Notes under the pieces: model-generated
What the model saw: the letters and a program-made list of their open reading frames with translations, nothing else
Database searches by the model: none
Told to the model about the DNA's origin: nothing
Shown: one piece after another, positions 17,361 through 26,262 of the stretch
Layout: each line of letters begins with the position of its first letter
How positions within the stretch are numbered: the stretch's first letter is position 1
Made by a program: the position numbers and the translations under genes
Assembly (NCBI RefSeq): GCF_000381965.1
Contig: NZ_KB908468.1
Span: 1 to 64,000 of the forward strand
DNA: 64,000 nt
Direction: 5' to 3'
DNA from: Oceanimonas smirnovii ATCC BAA-899
Lineage (GTDB): Bacteria; Pseudomonadota; Gammaproteobacteria; Enterobacterales; Aeromonadaceae

Positions 17361-17377
17361 TATAAGATATGCTTATA
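17361..17377. promoter_or_regulatory. Inverted repeat in the HPP promoter region
   Basis: TATAAG-ATATG-CTTATA, a perfect 6-5-6 inverted repeat between the divergent HPP gene and a small gene at 17467. It may be an operator for either gene. It vaguely resembles an NsrR half-site (AAGATG...) but is too short to assign. Confidence 0.4.
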
Positions 17378-17466
17378 AAGCAAGCTACTAAATTGTATTT
17401 ATAATGCATAAAAAATAAAAGTCATCATCCATGAAAAAAGTGCATAACTTATGAAGGAGAGCAGGG

Positions 17467-17667
17467 ATGAGTGAACATGAGTCGCTGCGCAAGGCGCTGC
17501 ACTGGCTGACCGGGCAACCGGCAATCAATAAAGAATCGATTGCCGCAGCCAGCCGGCACTTTGACTTGTCTCCGCTGGATGAGCAGTTCCTGCGAGATTA
17601 CTTTTTAAACCAACGCGCAGAAAACGTCTCAAAAAGTATGCAAAGTGATGATTTAGAAAGCAATTGA
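17467..17667 (+). CDS. Small hypothetical protein
   Basis: A 66-residue acidic protein that I do not recognise. It has a clear ribosome binding site (GAAGGAGAG) 7-8 nt before the ATG and normal codon use, so it is probably translated. The sequence is predicted helical without membrane segments or signal peptide (LRKALHWLTGQP, AAASRHFDLSPLDEQFLRDYF). It is divergent from the HPP gene and precedes tRNA-Ser. Confidence 0.6.
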   Translation: MSEHESLRKALHWLTGQPAINKESIAAASRHFDLSPLDEQFLRDYFLNQRAENVSKSMQSDDLESN

Positions 17668-17718
17668 TTACCAAGCCCTTTACAGCACGAAGCGGATCAC
17701 AGTATGATCCGCAGTACT

Positions 17719-17809
17719 GGAGGGGTGGCAGAGTGGTTGAATGCACCGGTCTTGAAAACCGGCGTAGGTTAATAGCCTACCGTGGGTTCAAATCCCACCT
17801 CCTCCGCCA
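17719..17809 (+). tRNA. tRNA-Ser (anticodon TGA)
   Basis: A 91-nt class II tRNA with the long variable arm typical of serine tRNAs. The anticodon loop is CTTGAAA (TGA), the T arm GGGTTCAAATCCC, and the 3' CCA is encoded at 17807-17809. A strong terminator follows. Confidence 0.97.
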
Positions 17810-17818
17810 CATTAAAAA

Positions 17819-17846
17819 GCCCGCTGCATTAGCAGCGGGCTTTTTT
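17819..17846 (+). terminator. Terminator of tRNA-Ser
   Basis: GCCCGCTGC-ATTA-GCAGCGGGC followed by T6. Confidence 0.92.
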
Positions 17847-17919
17847 GTTGTTGCTGACGCTATTCTGGCAGAAACGTATTATATTAGTGGTTTCTTTTAT
17901 ATGCGTGGGAGCGGGTTAG

Positions 17920-18222
17920 ATGAAAACCATACTGCAGGTTGATTTTCCTTTTAGCGGGCCTTTTGACCAGGAGATGGCTCAGGCCATGGCAGGACTGGCG
18001 CACTCCATTAATGAAGAGGCTGGTTTTATCTGGAAAATATGGACAGAAAATGCGGCTCAGGAGCAAGCCGGAGGAGTTTATCTGTTTGAGAATGAAGCCA
18101 GCGCGCAGCAATATCTGAAAAAGCATACAGCCCGCCTTGAAGAGGCAGGAGTTACCGGCATTCGAGGTCGGATATTTGCTGTAAATGAAACGCTCAGCGC
18201 GGTTAACAAGGCACCTCTGTAA
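17920..18222 (+). CDS. ydhR: YdhR-like putative mono-oxygenase
   Basis: A 100-residue protein of the YdhR family, small ferredoxin-like alpha/beta proteins similar to cofactor-free monooxygenases. Signature stretches are LQVDFPFSGPFDQEMAQ, EEAGFIWKIWTEN and GGVYLFENEASAQQYLKKH. Length matches E. coli YdhR (about 101). The enzymatic activity and substrate have not been established for the family to my knowledge. It is monocistronic between tRNA-Ser and a convergent transporter gene. Confidence 0.88.
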   Translation: MKTILQVDFPFSGPFDQEMAQAMAGLAHSINEEAGFIWKIWTENAAQEQAGGVYLFENEASAQQYLKKHTARLEEAGVTGIRGRIFAVNETLSAVNKAPL

Positions 18223-18226
18223 ATCA

Positions 18227-18249
18227 AACGCCGGCCAGTGGCCGGCGTT
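18227..18249. terminator. Hairpin between ydhR and the TRAP permease gene
   Basis: AACGCCGGCC-AGT-GGCCGGCGTT, a perfect 10-bp stem between convergent genes. T-runs are weak on both sides (TATTATTG to the right). Confidence 0.75.
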
Positions 18250-18262
18250 ATTATTGCTGTGA

Positions 18263-20833
18263 TTATGCTTTCTGGCGGCGGCGCTGGGCCCAGGCCACCA
18301 GGCCTGCCAGCAAGAGTGCCGGAACAAACATCCATTCCTTGTCGGGGCGGTCGGACGAACGCTGTAACGACACCACTTCCAGATCAAAGTCTACCCCCAG
18401 ACGCTCTGCCTGGCTGCCAAAATCCACCATATCAATCAGTATTTTGTCACCTTCGGTGCGCAGGCTGCTGATACCGGTGCTGGCCAGACGTTCACTGGCA
18501 CTGGTGAGATCTGCATCAAAATTGAGTTTCACCATTTTGTTGACCGGCTCGCCAAACAGGTTGTTTCCTCCCAGCTGCAGAATAATGGACTCGTTCGCCG
18601 GCAGGCTTTCCACCACTTGCTCCCACTGACTGGCGTTATATTGCGCCATGGGCGGAAACAGTTTGTCCCAGAAAAAACCCGGCCGGAACAGGGTAAAGGC
18701 CACCAGCAGCAGCGCCAGGGTTTCCCACCAGCGGCTTTTAACCAGCCAGAACCCTTGCGTGGCGGCGGCAAACAACAACATGGCGGCCAGCGCACTTATA
18801 ATGGTCAGCAGTAATCCGCCCCAGCTTTCAATCCCCAGCAACAGCAGCTGAGTATTAAAAATAAACATAAAGGGCAGAATGGCGGTACGAATATCGTAGG
18901 TAAAGCCCTGTATACCGGTTTTTATCGGATCGGACTTGGCAATGGCGGCGGCAGCAAAGGCGGCCAGCCCTACCGGCGGTGTATCGTCTGCCAGTATGCC
19001 GAAGTAGAACACAAACAGATGCACGGCAATGAGCGGCACTATCAGTCCATGCTGAGCGCCCAGATTCACGATCACCGGTGCCATCAGGGTAGACACGACG
19101 ATGTAGTTGGCTGTGGTAGGCAGCCCCATGCCCAGCAGCAGGCTGATGACCGCCGTGAAGATCAGCATCAGGAGCAGGCTGCCGCCCGAGATGAACTCCA
19201 CAAACTCCGTCATCACCAGACCTATGCCGGTAAGGGTGACTGTGCCGACCACGATACCGGCAGCAGCGGTGGCTACCCCAATGCCAATCATGTTGCGGGC
19301 ACCGGTGACCAGTCCCATAAACAGATCAAAGCTGCCTTCCTTGAGCAGACCTTCTGTTTGTTGCTTGCGGAACAGGGCCTTGAGCGGCTTGTGCGTGACC
19401 ACGATAAACATCATAAACAGGGTGGCCCAGAATGCCGACAGCCCCGGAGATAACCGCTCTACCGTTAAACACCACACCAGTACGACGATGGGCAGCAGAT
19501 AATACATGCCCGACTTAAAGGTAGGGCCGGGCTCAGGCATATGAATGTCCGGGCTGTCCGGGTCGTCAATGGCCAGATCCGGCAGTCGGGCAGACCAGGC
19601 CACCAGCGCAATATAGGCCACCAGTGCCACTGCGCTCAGCACCCAGGTGGCCAGCGGGCCAAACAGGGTTTTGGTCCAGCCAATACCATAATAGATGCCG
19701 GCAGAAAGCAGCAGCATGCCTACGGTAATGGTCATAAAGCCGAACAGACGCTGGGCGATAGTAACCTTGCGGCGTTGCTGCAGCGGTTGCATACCGGCTT
19801 TTACCGCTTCCAGATGCACGATGTAAATCAGGGCGGCATAGGAAATGAGTGCCGGCAAAATCGCCGCCTTGATCACTTCTATATAGGAGATACCCACATA
19901 CTCCACCATCAGAAAGGCGGCGGCCCCCATAATGGGCGGGGTCAGCTGACCATTGGTAGAAGCGGCAACTTCCACCGCACCGGCTTTGGTGGCCGGAAAG
20001 CCCACCCGCTTCATCAGCGGTATGGTAAAGGTGCCGGTGGTGACCACGTTGGCAATGGATGAGCCGGATACCAGCCCGGACAGGCCCGACGACACCACTG
20101 CTGCCTTGGCCGGACCGCCGCGCAGGTGCCCCAGCATGGAAAAGGCCAGCTTGATAAAGTAGTTGCCGGCTCCGGCCCGCTCCAGCAAAGAGCCAAACAA
20201 TACAAACATAAACACAAAGGAGGTAGAGACTCCCAGCGCCACCCCAAACACCCCTTCGGTAGTCAGCCACTGGTGAGTCACGGTGCGCGCCAGGCTGGCA
20301 CCGCGGTGGGCGATCACGTCCGGCATCATGGGGCCGGCAAAGGTGTAGAACAGAAAGATGGCGGCCACCACCATCAGTGGCGGACCCAGGGCCCGGCGGG
20401 TGGCTTCCAGCAGCAGCAGCATGCCAGTGCAGGCCACGACCAGATCCTGCATAATGGGCAGGCCCGGCCGGCTGGCCAGCTCACGATAAAACAAAAACAG
20501 ATAGGCGGCACAAAAGGCACCGGCCAGACCCAGCAGCCAGTCGTGCAGGGGAATTCTGTCTCGCGGAGAATGCTTTAAGGCCGGAAAGGCAGTAAAGGAC
20601 AAGAACACCGCAAAGGCCAGATGAATGGAGCGGGCTTCGGTATCGTTGAAAATACCGATATTAAACATAAAGGGCAGGGGTGATACGTACCACAGCTGAA
20701 ACAGTGCCCAGCAGAGCGGCACCAGCAGCAGGGTCCAGTGACCCACACCGGTAGGATGCCGGCCGCCGGTATCGGCCTGAGCCAGCATCTCATCCAGCGT
20801 TTGCTGAGTGTTATCCTGAGGTGGTTGAGACAT
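18263..20833 (-). CDS. TRAP transporter fused permease (4TM-12TM, DUF3394)
   Basis: An inner-membrane secondary transporter of 856 residues that works with a TAXI-type binding protein. The small and large subunits are fused: four N-terminal helices (about 30-160), then the DctM-type domain with repeated conserved loops such as SGLSGLVSGSSIANVVTTGTF and LLGMGLPTTANYIVVS. The C-terminal 180 residues fit a DUF3394 extension ending in a membrane helix and RRRQKA. ATG 20833 follows GGAGG. The binding-protein gene lies upstream in the same operon. TAXI systems often carry dicarboxylates or glutamate; the substrate here is unknown. Confidence 0.93.
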   Translation of the reverse strand: MSQPPQDNTQQTLDEMLAQADTGGRHPTGVGHWTLLLVPLCWALFQLWYVSPLPFMFNIGIFNDTEARSIHLAFAVFLSFTAFPALKHSPRDRIPLHDWLLGLAGAFCAAYLFLFYRELASRPGLPIMQDLVVACTGMLLLLEATRRALGPPLMVVAAIFLFYTFAGPMMPDVIAHRGASLARTVTHQWLTTEGVFGVALGVSTSFVFMFVLFGSLLERAGAGNYFIKLAFSMLGHLRGGPAKAAVVSSGLSGLVSGSSIANVVTTGTFTIPLMKRVGFPATKAGAVEVAASTNGQLTPPIMGAAAFLMVEYVGISYIEVIKAAILPALISYAALIYIVHLEAVKAGMQPLQQRRKVTIAQRLFGFMTITVGMLLLSAGIYYGIGWTKTLFGPLATWVLSAVALVAYIALVAWSARLPDLAIDDPDSPDIHMPEPGPTFKSGMYYLLPIVVLVWCLTVERLSPGLSAFWATLFMMFIVVTHKPLKALFRKQQTEGLLKEGSFDLFMGLVTGARNMIGIGVATAAAGIVVGTVTLTGIGLVMTEFVEFISGGSLLLMLIFTAVISLLLGMGLPTTANYIVVSTLMAPVIVNLGAQHGLIVPLIAVHLFVFYFGILADDTPPVGLAAFAAAAIAKSDPIKTGIQGFTYDIRTAILPFMFIFNTQLLLLGIESWGGLLLTIISALAAMLLFAAATQGFWLVKSRWWETLALLLVAFTLFRPGFFWDKLFPPMAQYNASQWEQVVESLPANESIILQLGGNNLFGEPVNKMVKLNFDADLTSASERLASTGISSLRTEGDKILIDMVDFGSQAERLGVDFDLEVVSLQRSSDRPDKEWMFVPALLLAGLVAWAQRRRQKA

Positions 20834-20866
20834 GTGTTTTCCTCCGAATGTCAGGGTAAACAGCAA

Positions 20867-20901
20867 ACCGGGGCGGCAAGAACTTGGCTTGCCGCCCCGG
20901 T
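20867..20901 (-). promoter_or_regulatory. Strong intercistronic hairpin between binding-protein and permease genes
   Basis: ACCGGGGCGGCAAG (20867-20880) pairs perfectly with CTTGCCGCCCCGGT (20888-20901) over 7 nt. There is no U-run. It probably stabilises the upstream message end or reduces read-through, giving more binding protein than permease. Confidence 0.7.
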
Positions 20902-20950
20902 GGTTTCCTGACCAGAACAGGGAAGCAGGCTTCCCCGGTACAAGGCTGAT

Positions 20951-21934
20951 TTAGTCGATCAGACCTGCTTCCTTGTAGTATTTCTGGGCGCCTGGGTGCA
21001 GCTCGGCACTCAGACCATCTTTCACCATTTCCTCTTTCTTGAGGTTGGCAAAGGCGGGGTGCAGGCGCACAAACTGATCAAAGTTGTCAAACACGGCTTT
21101 GGTCAGCTGGTAGATTTGCGCTTCCGGCACCTTGGCACTGGTGACCAGGTTGGCACCCACACCAAAGGTTTTTACGTCTTCATCGGAGCCGGTGTATTCG
21201 CCACCGGGAATGGTAATGTAACGGTAATAGGCGTTGTCGCTGACCAGCTTGTCGACCACCTCACCGCTCACGGATACCAGGTTGGCTTCACAGGCGGTAG
21301 TGGCTTCCTTGATGGAGCCGTTCGGGTGACCTACCACGTAAACGAAGGCATCAATACGGTTGTCACACAGGGCCTGGCCGTGTTCGGCGGGGCGCAGCTC
21401 GGACACCAGGCTGAAGTCATCGTGAGTCCAGCCATAGGCTTTCAGCAATACTTCCATGGTATCGCGCTGGCCGGAGCCCGGGTTACCTATGTTGACCCGC
21501 TTGCCTTTGAGATCTTCAAAGTTCTTAATGTTGGCATCCTGGCGGGCCACTATGGTGAGGGCTTCACCATGCAGGGCAAACACAGAGCGCAAATCCTCAT
21601 ACGCGCCCTGCTCGCTGAAGGGGCCTTCGCCGTTCAGTGCCTGATATTCCAGATCCGACTGGGCCACACCCACTTCCAGCTCACCGGAGCGCAGCGAGTT
21701 GAGGTTGTAACCGGAGCCGCCGGTGCTTTCTACTGAGCAGCGAATACCGTGCTCGGTACGGCCCTGGTTCACCAGACGGCAAATCGCACCGCCGGTAGGA
21801 TAGTAAACGCCGGTAACACCACCGGTACCAATGGTGATAAAACTCTGGTCGGCTGCCATGGCACCGGATACACCGGCACCCAGCCCCAGGGTCATGACCG
21901 CTGCCGCGCCACTGATGGTTTTTTTAATCGACAT
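20951..21934 (-). CDS. TAXI-family TRAP solute-binding protein
   Basis: A periplasmic substrate-binding protein of 327 residues. The signal peptide is [27 protein letters not shown]. The TAXI signature [25 protein letters not shown] follows directly, with [26 protein letters not shown] as the second ligand-binding segment and [16 protein letters not shown] later. ATG 21934 follows AGGAA. It is the first gene of the operon with the fused permease downstream. Ligand unknown. Confidence 0.95.
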   Translation of the reverse strand: MSIKKTISGAAAVMTLGLGAGVSGAMAADQSFITIGTGGVTGVYYPTGGAICRLVNQGRTEHGIRCSVESTGGSGYNLNSLRSGELEVGVAQSDLEYQALNGEGPFSEQGAYEDLRSVFALHGEALTIVARQDANIKNFEDLKGKRVNIGNPGSGQRDTMEVLLKAYGWTHDDFSLVSELRPAEHGQALCDNRIDAFVYVVGHPNGSIKEATTACEANLVSVSGEVVDKLVSDNAYYRYITIPGGEYTGSDEDVKTFGVGANLVTSAKVPEAQIYQLTKAVFDNFDQFVRLHPAFANLKKEEMVKDGLSAELHPGAQKYYKEAGLID

Positions 21935-22029
21935 AGTTCCTTTCCTTGTCTTTGGATTCAATGGTCGTGCTTGAATGTTTAGCTAAGCTATTCAAAGATA
22001 GCAAAAAATTGTATGAAAAGGCGAGATAA

Positions 22030-22056
22030 AAGAAGGACTCAAGCCGGCCTTTGAGT
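22030..22056 (-). terminator. Probable terminator of patB
   Basis: On the minus strand ACTCAA/TTGAGT flank a GC-rich loop (GGCCGGC) and are followed by TCCTTCTTTT. The hairpin begins in the patB stop codon. Confidence 0.55.
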
Positions 22057-23192
22057 TAACGATTATTAATGGCTGCAATCATACGGTGCAAGGCCTCGTC
22101 AAGCATGGCCCGGGGGCAGCCAAAGTTCAGCCGCACAAAGTCACTGCCGCCGAACTGGCCGCCGGGAGACAGGCCCACGCCGGCCTGCTCAAAGAAACCG
22201 ATAGGATCGTCCAGCTGCAGGGCGCTGATATCCACCCAGGCCAGATAAGTGGCTTCCGGGGACAGTACCTTCACACCGGGCACGTCGTTCAGGCGCTCCA
22301 CCAGCAGATCCCGGTTTTTAAGCAAATATTCCAGCTGTGCCTGCAACCAGTCTTCGCCGTCGGCATAGGCGGCTTCGGCGGCCACAAAGCCCAGCAGGTT
22401 AACATCGGCCATAATACCCCGGGCGGCGCGGGTGAAGCGGGTGCGCAGCTCGGCATTGGGCACTACCGCAAAAGAGCAGCACAGGCCGGCAATGTTAAAG
22501 GTTTTGCTCGGTGCCATCAGGATCACGCTGCGATCGGCGGCGTCCGCACTGATGGCAGCATAAGGCACGTGAGACTTGCCTTCATCAAGCAACAGGTCAC
22601 AGTGAATTTCATCAGAGCAGACGATCAGATCATGCCGTTTGGCAATGTCGTTGATGGCTTCAAGCTCTTCGGTAGTGTAAATGGTACCGCCCGGGTTGTG
22701 CGGGTTACAGAACAGCAGCAACTCGCTGTCTTTGGCCTGACGCTCGAGCGAGTCGAGATCCAACAGCCAGCGGCCGTCTTTTTCCACCATTTCGACGTGC
22801 GCCGCCTTGCGGCCATGAAAGCCGGGAGCATGTAAAAAGGGGTAGTAAATGGGCTTGGGCATCAGAATGTTGCTGCCAGGCTCGCTGAAGGTCTGACAGG
22901 CCAGATTCAGTGCCGGTACCACGCCGGGCATATAGACCAGCCAGTCGGCCTGAATGTTCCAGCCATAGCGCTCGCGGCAGCGCTCGATAATCAGTTCGGT
23001 CAGCGCCGGAGTAGGGCGGCTGTAGCCAAAAATACCGTGTTCTACCCGCTCATTCAGCGCGTCTATCACGGCAGGTGGTGCCTTGAACTCGGTGTCGGCA
23101 ACCCACATGGGCAAAATATCGGTGCCTTCATATTTCAGCCACTTGAGCGCACGGGTAGGGCGGCGGTCTATCCACTGATCGAAATCAAACAT
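22056..23192 (-). CDS. patB: PatB/MalY-type pyridoxal-phosphate C-S lyase (cystathionine beta-lyase-like aminotransferase)
   Basis: A fold-type I PLP enzyme of 378 residues. Family marks are MFDFDQWIDRR...ILPMWVADTEF at the start, YSRPTPALTELI, CNPHNPGGTIY, VCSDEIHCDLL and the PLP-lysine motif SKTFNIAGL. Members cleave C-S bonds in cystathionine or cysteine conjugates. ATG 23192 gives the family start; the longer frame to 23420 overlaps the LysR gene and is rejected. The LysR-type gene upstream on the same strand is a likely regulator. Whether the true role is methionine synthesis or sulfur-compound breakdown is open. Confidence 0.9.
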   Translation of the reverse strand: MFDFDQWIDRRPTRALKWLKYEGTDILPMWVADTEFKAPPAVIDALNERVEHGIFGYSRPTPALTELIIERCRERYGWNIQADWLVYMPGVVPALNLACQTFSEPGSNILMPKPIYYPFLHAPGFHGRKAAHVEMVEKDGRWLLDLDSLERQAKDSELLLFCNPHNPGGTIYTTEELEAINDIAKRHDLIVCSDEIHCDLLLDEGKSHVPYAAISADAADRSVILMAPSKTFNIAGLCCSFAVVPNAELRTRFTRAARGIMADVNLLGFVAAEAAYADGEDWLQAQLEYLLKNRDLLVERLNDVPGVKVLSPEATYLAWVDISALQLDDPIGFFEQAGVGLSPGGQFGGSDFVRLNFGCPRAMLDEALHRMIAAINNR

Positions 23193-23253
23193 GAGGTTTC
23201 CTTGTCTACTGCGAGTCCAAGAGCATAAGGAAGCCGGCGCGTGCTGGCAACAA

Positions 23254-24153
23254 TCAGAGCACATCCTCAGGTTGGGCCTGATCATCGTAATGTTTGCGAA
23301 TAAGACCCAGCAGCAGGCTGGCAGCGGGGCCGGGAGGAACAGTGCCGGGCAGTACCAGGTGGGTAAAACGTTTGCGCAATGCCTGGTTGGCCATGTGCAG
23401 TTGTACCAGAATGCCGTCATTCACCATGGGCTGCACCACATCCGAAGGAAGCCAGGCAAAGCCGACTCCCCGGCGCAGCAGTGAAAGCGCATCGTGTAAA
23501 TGATGAATAATCCAGCGCTGCTCACCCCTGGCCCAGCCTTCTTCCTGTTCACTGCCATCGGCCAGCATCAGCTCCAGTTGTTGCTCCATCTCGGTCTGGC
23601 CCACGCCCTTGATATTTGCCAGCGGATGATTGGGGGCGGCGACGGGCACATAAACGGTGGTGGCCAGAGGGAGGGAGGTGAGATTCGGATAAGCTCTGGA
23701 GGCAAATACCATATGGGCTGCTTGCTGTCTGATCACGGTCTGACAGCCAGAAGGCTGGGTTTCCACCAGATGAATGCGGCAGCCCCGTGACTGAGTACGA
23801 AATTCAGCCAGGGCCTGATACAAGGGAGCGCGGGGCAAAGACGCTTCTACCACAATACGCAGCACCGGCTCCCAGCCGCTTGCCAGTATATCGGCCAGTC
23901 GCTCCAGGCTTTCTACATCCTGGGTCAGCTTGCGCGAGCGGCGCAGAAATACCTCACCCTGGGGAGTAAGGCAGGCCTTGCGACCGCGAACTTCCAGCAA
24001 AGAAAGACCAAGCGCCTGCTGCAATTTGGCCACCGCATGGTTCAGAGATGACTGGCTTTTATTCAGTTTTTCGGCGGCCTGGGCGTAACCACCGTGGTCA
24101 ACCACCGCCTGAAAAATACGCCATTGCTCAACTGTGCTTTTGGGACGATACAT
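23254..24153 (-). CDS. LysR-family transcriptional regulator
   Basis: A 299-residue regulator. The N-terminal winged helix-turn-helix is seen in VEQWRIFQAVVDHGGYAQAAEKLNKSQSSLNHAVAKLQ with recognition helix near 29-48, followed by the linker and a periplasmic-binding-like effector domain (about 90-295). ATG 24153 is chosen because LysR proteins normally begin a few residues before the helix-turn-helix; ATG 24195 is possible. It is 61 bp upstream of patB and probably transcribed with it. Its effector is not identifiable. Confidence 0.9.
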   Translation of the reverse strand: MYRPKSTVEQWRIFQAVVDHGGYAQAAEKLNKSQSSLNHAVAKLQQALGLSLLEVRGRKACLTPQGEVFLRRSRKLTQDVESLERLADILASGWEPVLRIVVEASLPRAPLYQALAEFRTQSRGCRIHLVETQPSGCQTVIRQQAAHMVFASRAYPNLTSLPLATTVYVPVAAPNHPLANIKGVGQTEMEQQLELMLADGSEQEEGWARGEQRWIIHHLHDALSLLRRGVGFAWLPSDVVQPMVNDGILVQLHMANQALRKRFTHLVLPGTVPPGPAASLLLGLIRKHYDDQAQPEDVL

Positions 24154-24271
24154 AATAATGCCTGCCTTGGCATTGCCATCATGAGGCCGAACCATGGCCT
24201 CAGCGTTAATGATAGTCCTGTTCAGAATGAACCTATGCCAGAGTCAGTGTAGCAGCAGCGGAACAGGTATG

Positions 24272-25039
24272 TCAGGCTCTGGGCTGGCCGGACACTCTGT
24301 CGGTCTGCGCATCCAGAGACCGGCCGTTCACTGTCTCACTGTCGCTGCCCATCAGATAAAGGTAAGGCCCCATAATGTCGGCAGGCGAGCGCAGGCTAGA
24401 CGGCGCTTCGGCGGGAAAGGCGCGCGCCCGCATGTGCGTGCGGGTTGCTCCCGGATTAATACAGTTGGCGCGCACGCCGGTATCCGCAAGCTCAGCAGCC
24501 AGCACCTGCATCATGCCTTCGGTGGCAAATTTGGAAATGGCATAGCTGCCCCAGTAGGCCCGGCCCTGTCTGCCTACCCCTGAGCTGGTAAACACGATGG
24601 AAGCAGGCTTGCTGTCTTTCAGCAGTGGCAGCAGTGCCTGGGTCATCAGAAACTGAGACTTGAGGTTTACCTGCATTACCTGGTCCCATTCATCCTCGCC
24701 AATCATTTCAAAAGGACCCAGGGCACCCAGCTGGCCGGCATTAAACAGCACACCGTCAAGGCGGCCAAACTGCTGGCGCACAGTGGCGGTCATGTCCTGA
24801 TAGTTCTGTTTGGTTGCCCCCTGCAGATCCAGAGGAATGATAGCGGGCTCCGGACTGCCCTGAGCCAGCAGCTCATCATAAACGGCTTCCAGCTTTTTGA
24901 CGGTTTTGCCCAGCAATATGACGGTGGCCCCGTGGGCACCATAGCTGAGTGCTGCCTGCCGGCCTATGCCGTCGCCGGCACCGGTCACCAGAATGACCTT
25001 GTTCTTGAGCAAATCGGGTGAGGGTTGATAATCAAGCAT
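24272..25039 (-). CDS. yciK: YciK-family short-chain oxidoreductase
   Basis: A 255-residue short-chain dehydrogenase: VTGAGDGIGRQ near 18-28, NAG in FNAGQLGALGP, catalytic Ser in FTSSGVGRQG, then YAISKFATEGMMQVL with Tyr and Lys. This last stretch and NCINPGATRTHMRARAFP closely match E. coli YciK. Divergent from sohB, as in E. coli. Substrate unknown. The start codon lies 147 bp from the sohB start, leaving room for two promoters. Confidence 0.93.
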   Translation of the reverse strand: MLDYQPSPDLLKNKVILVTGAGDGIGRQAALSYGAHGATVILLGKTVKKLEAVYDELLAQGSPEPAIIPLDLQGATKQNYQDMTATVRQQFGRLDGVLFNAGQLGALGPFEMIGEDEWDQVMQVNLKSQFLMTQALLPLLKDSKPASIVFTSSGVGRQGRAYWGSYAISKFATEGMMQVLAAELADTGVRANCINPGATRTHMRARAFPAEAPSSLRSPADIMGPYLYLMGSDSETVNGRSLDAQTDRVSGQPRA

Positions 25040-25186
25040 GGACCTTGTTCTCTGTACAGAAATTCAGTGTGTGCCGATCAAACCAGACTCTGCATCCTGA
25101 TGCCAGCACGGAAAGCAAAAAAGCCGATTGGTGTTCTTGTTTGGGGCTGTCAGAATAACGCCATTCAGCTGCATAAGGAGAGTAAT

Positions 25187-26200
25187 GTGGAATTTTTATA
25201 CGAATATGGTCTGTTCGCAGCCAAGGCTCTGACCTGGGTGGCTGCTCTGGGGGTTGTGATTGCGCTGGCGGCGGCAGCCAGGCAAAAGCAGAGCAGCGAC
25301 GGTGTGAACATTAAAGATGTGAGCGCAGCATTACGCCGGCAGGCCCGTCGCCTGCGCATGGAAACCGCCGTCACCGATGCCGAACGCAAGGCCCTGAAAC
25401 AGGAATATCAAAAGGCGGATAAAACCGAAAAGAAGCAGGGCGATCAGCGTCGGCGGCTCTATGTGCTCGACTTCAAGGGCAGTATGGATGCTCATGAAGT
25501 GAAATGGCTGAGCGAGGAAGTGTCGGCATTGCTGCAGCTGGCAGATCCCGAAGACGAAGTGCTGGTGCGGCTTGAGTCTGGTGGCGGCGTGGTGCACGGT
25601 TACGGCCTGGGTGCTGCAGAGTTACAGCGACTGAAGGGCCATGGCCTTAAGCTGACGGTGGCGGTAGACAAGGTTGCTGCCAGCGGCGGTTATATGATGG
25701 CCTGTGTGGCCGAGCGTATTATTGCCGCTCCCTTTGCCATTGTGGGCTCCATTGGTGTGGTGGCGCAAATGCCCAACTTTAACAAATTTCTGAAAAACCG
25801 GGATATAGACGTAGAGCTGCACACGGCCGGCGAATACAAGCGCACCCTGACACTGTTCGGTGAAAACGATGATCATGGCCGGGCCAAGTTCCGTGAAGAG
25901 CTGGAAGTAATCCATCAGCGTTTTAAGGCCTTTATTGCCGACAACCGTCCCAAGCTGGATCTGGATCGGGTGGCGACCGGCGAACACTGGCTGGCCAGCG
26001 ATGCTCAGGCACTGGGGCTGGTGGACTCATTGCAAACCAGCAGCGATTACCTGCTGGCGCAAAGTAGCGATAAACGCATTATCAGTCTGAACTTCAAGCC
26101 CAAACAAAGCCTGAAGGACAAGTTTGGCAAGGCGGCAGAAATGGGTGTCAGCCGGGCACTGATGAAGCTCTATGAGGCGGGGCAGCGGCCCTTCAGCTGA
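25187..26200 (+). CDS. sohB: Inner-membrane S49 peptidase SohB
   Basis: A signal-peptide-peptidase-like protease of 337 residues. An N-terminal membrane helix (EYGLFAAKALTWVAALGVVIALAAA) is followed by a charged linker (60-95) and the S49 domain. Catalytic Lys and Ser regions are in KVAASGGYMMACVAERI and FAIVGSIGVVAQMPNFNKFL. The start is GTG 25187, with AAGGAG 6 nt upstream; the protein then begins VEFLYEYGLF like E. coli MELLSEYGLF. The open frame upstream to 25025 is rejected. Order yciK-sohB-topA is shared with enterics, with astB inserted here. Confidence 0.95.
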   Translation: MEFLYEYGLFAAKALTWVAALGVVIALAAAARQKQSSDGVNIKDVSAALRRQARRLRMETAVTDAERKALKQEYQKADKTEKKQGDQRRRLYVLDFKGSMDAHEVKWLSEEVSALLQLADPEDEVLVRLESGGGVVHGYGLGAAELQRLKGHGLKLTVAVDKVAASGGYMMACVAERIIAAPFAIVGSIGVVAQMPNFNKFLKNRDIDVELHTAGEYKRTLTLFGENDDHGRAKFREELEVIHQRFKAFIADNRPKLDLDRVATGEHWLASDAQALGLVDSLQTSSDYLLAQSSDKRIISLNFKPKQSLKDKFGKAAEMGVSRALMKLYEAGQRPFS

Positions 26201-26207
26201 TTTAATT

Positions 26208-26259
26208 CAGGGAATAGGGAGCAGGGAATAGGGATTAGTGGCCATTCCCTATTCCCTGC
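26208..26259. repeat. Direct and inverted repeat between sohB and astB
   Basis: CAGGGAATAGGGA occurs at 26208-26220 and again at 26222-26234. The second copy forms a perfect 14-bp stem (26221-26234) with 26246-26259 across an 11-nt loop. Placed between convergent genes, it may act as a terminator, though there is no T-run. The GGGAATA phrase resembles low-copy intergenic repeats. Confidence 0.7.
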
Positions 26260-26262
26260 AGT

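Noticed and set aside
23193..23420. N-terminal extension of patB
   Set aside because: Overlaps the LysR gene on the same strand and is rich in Cys, Trp and Pro, as expected for a shadow frame.
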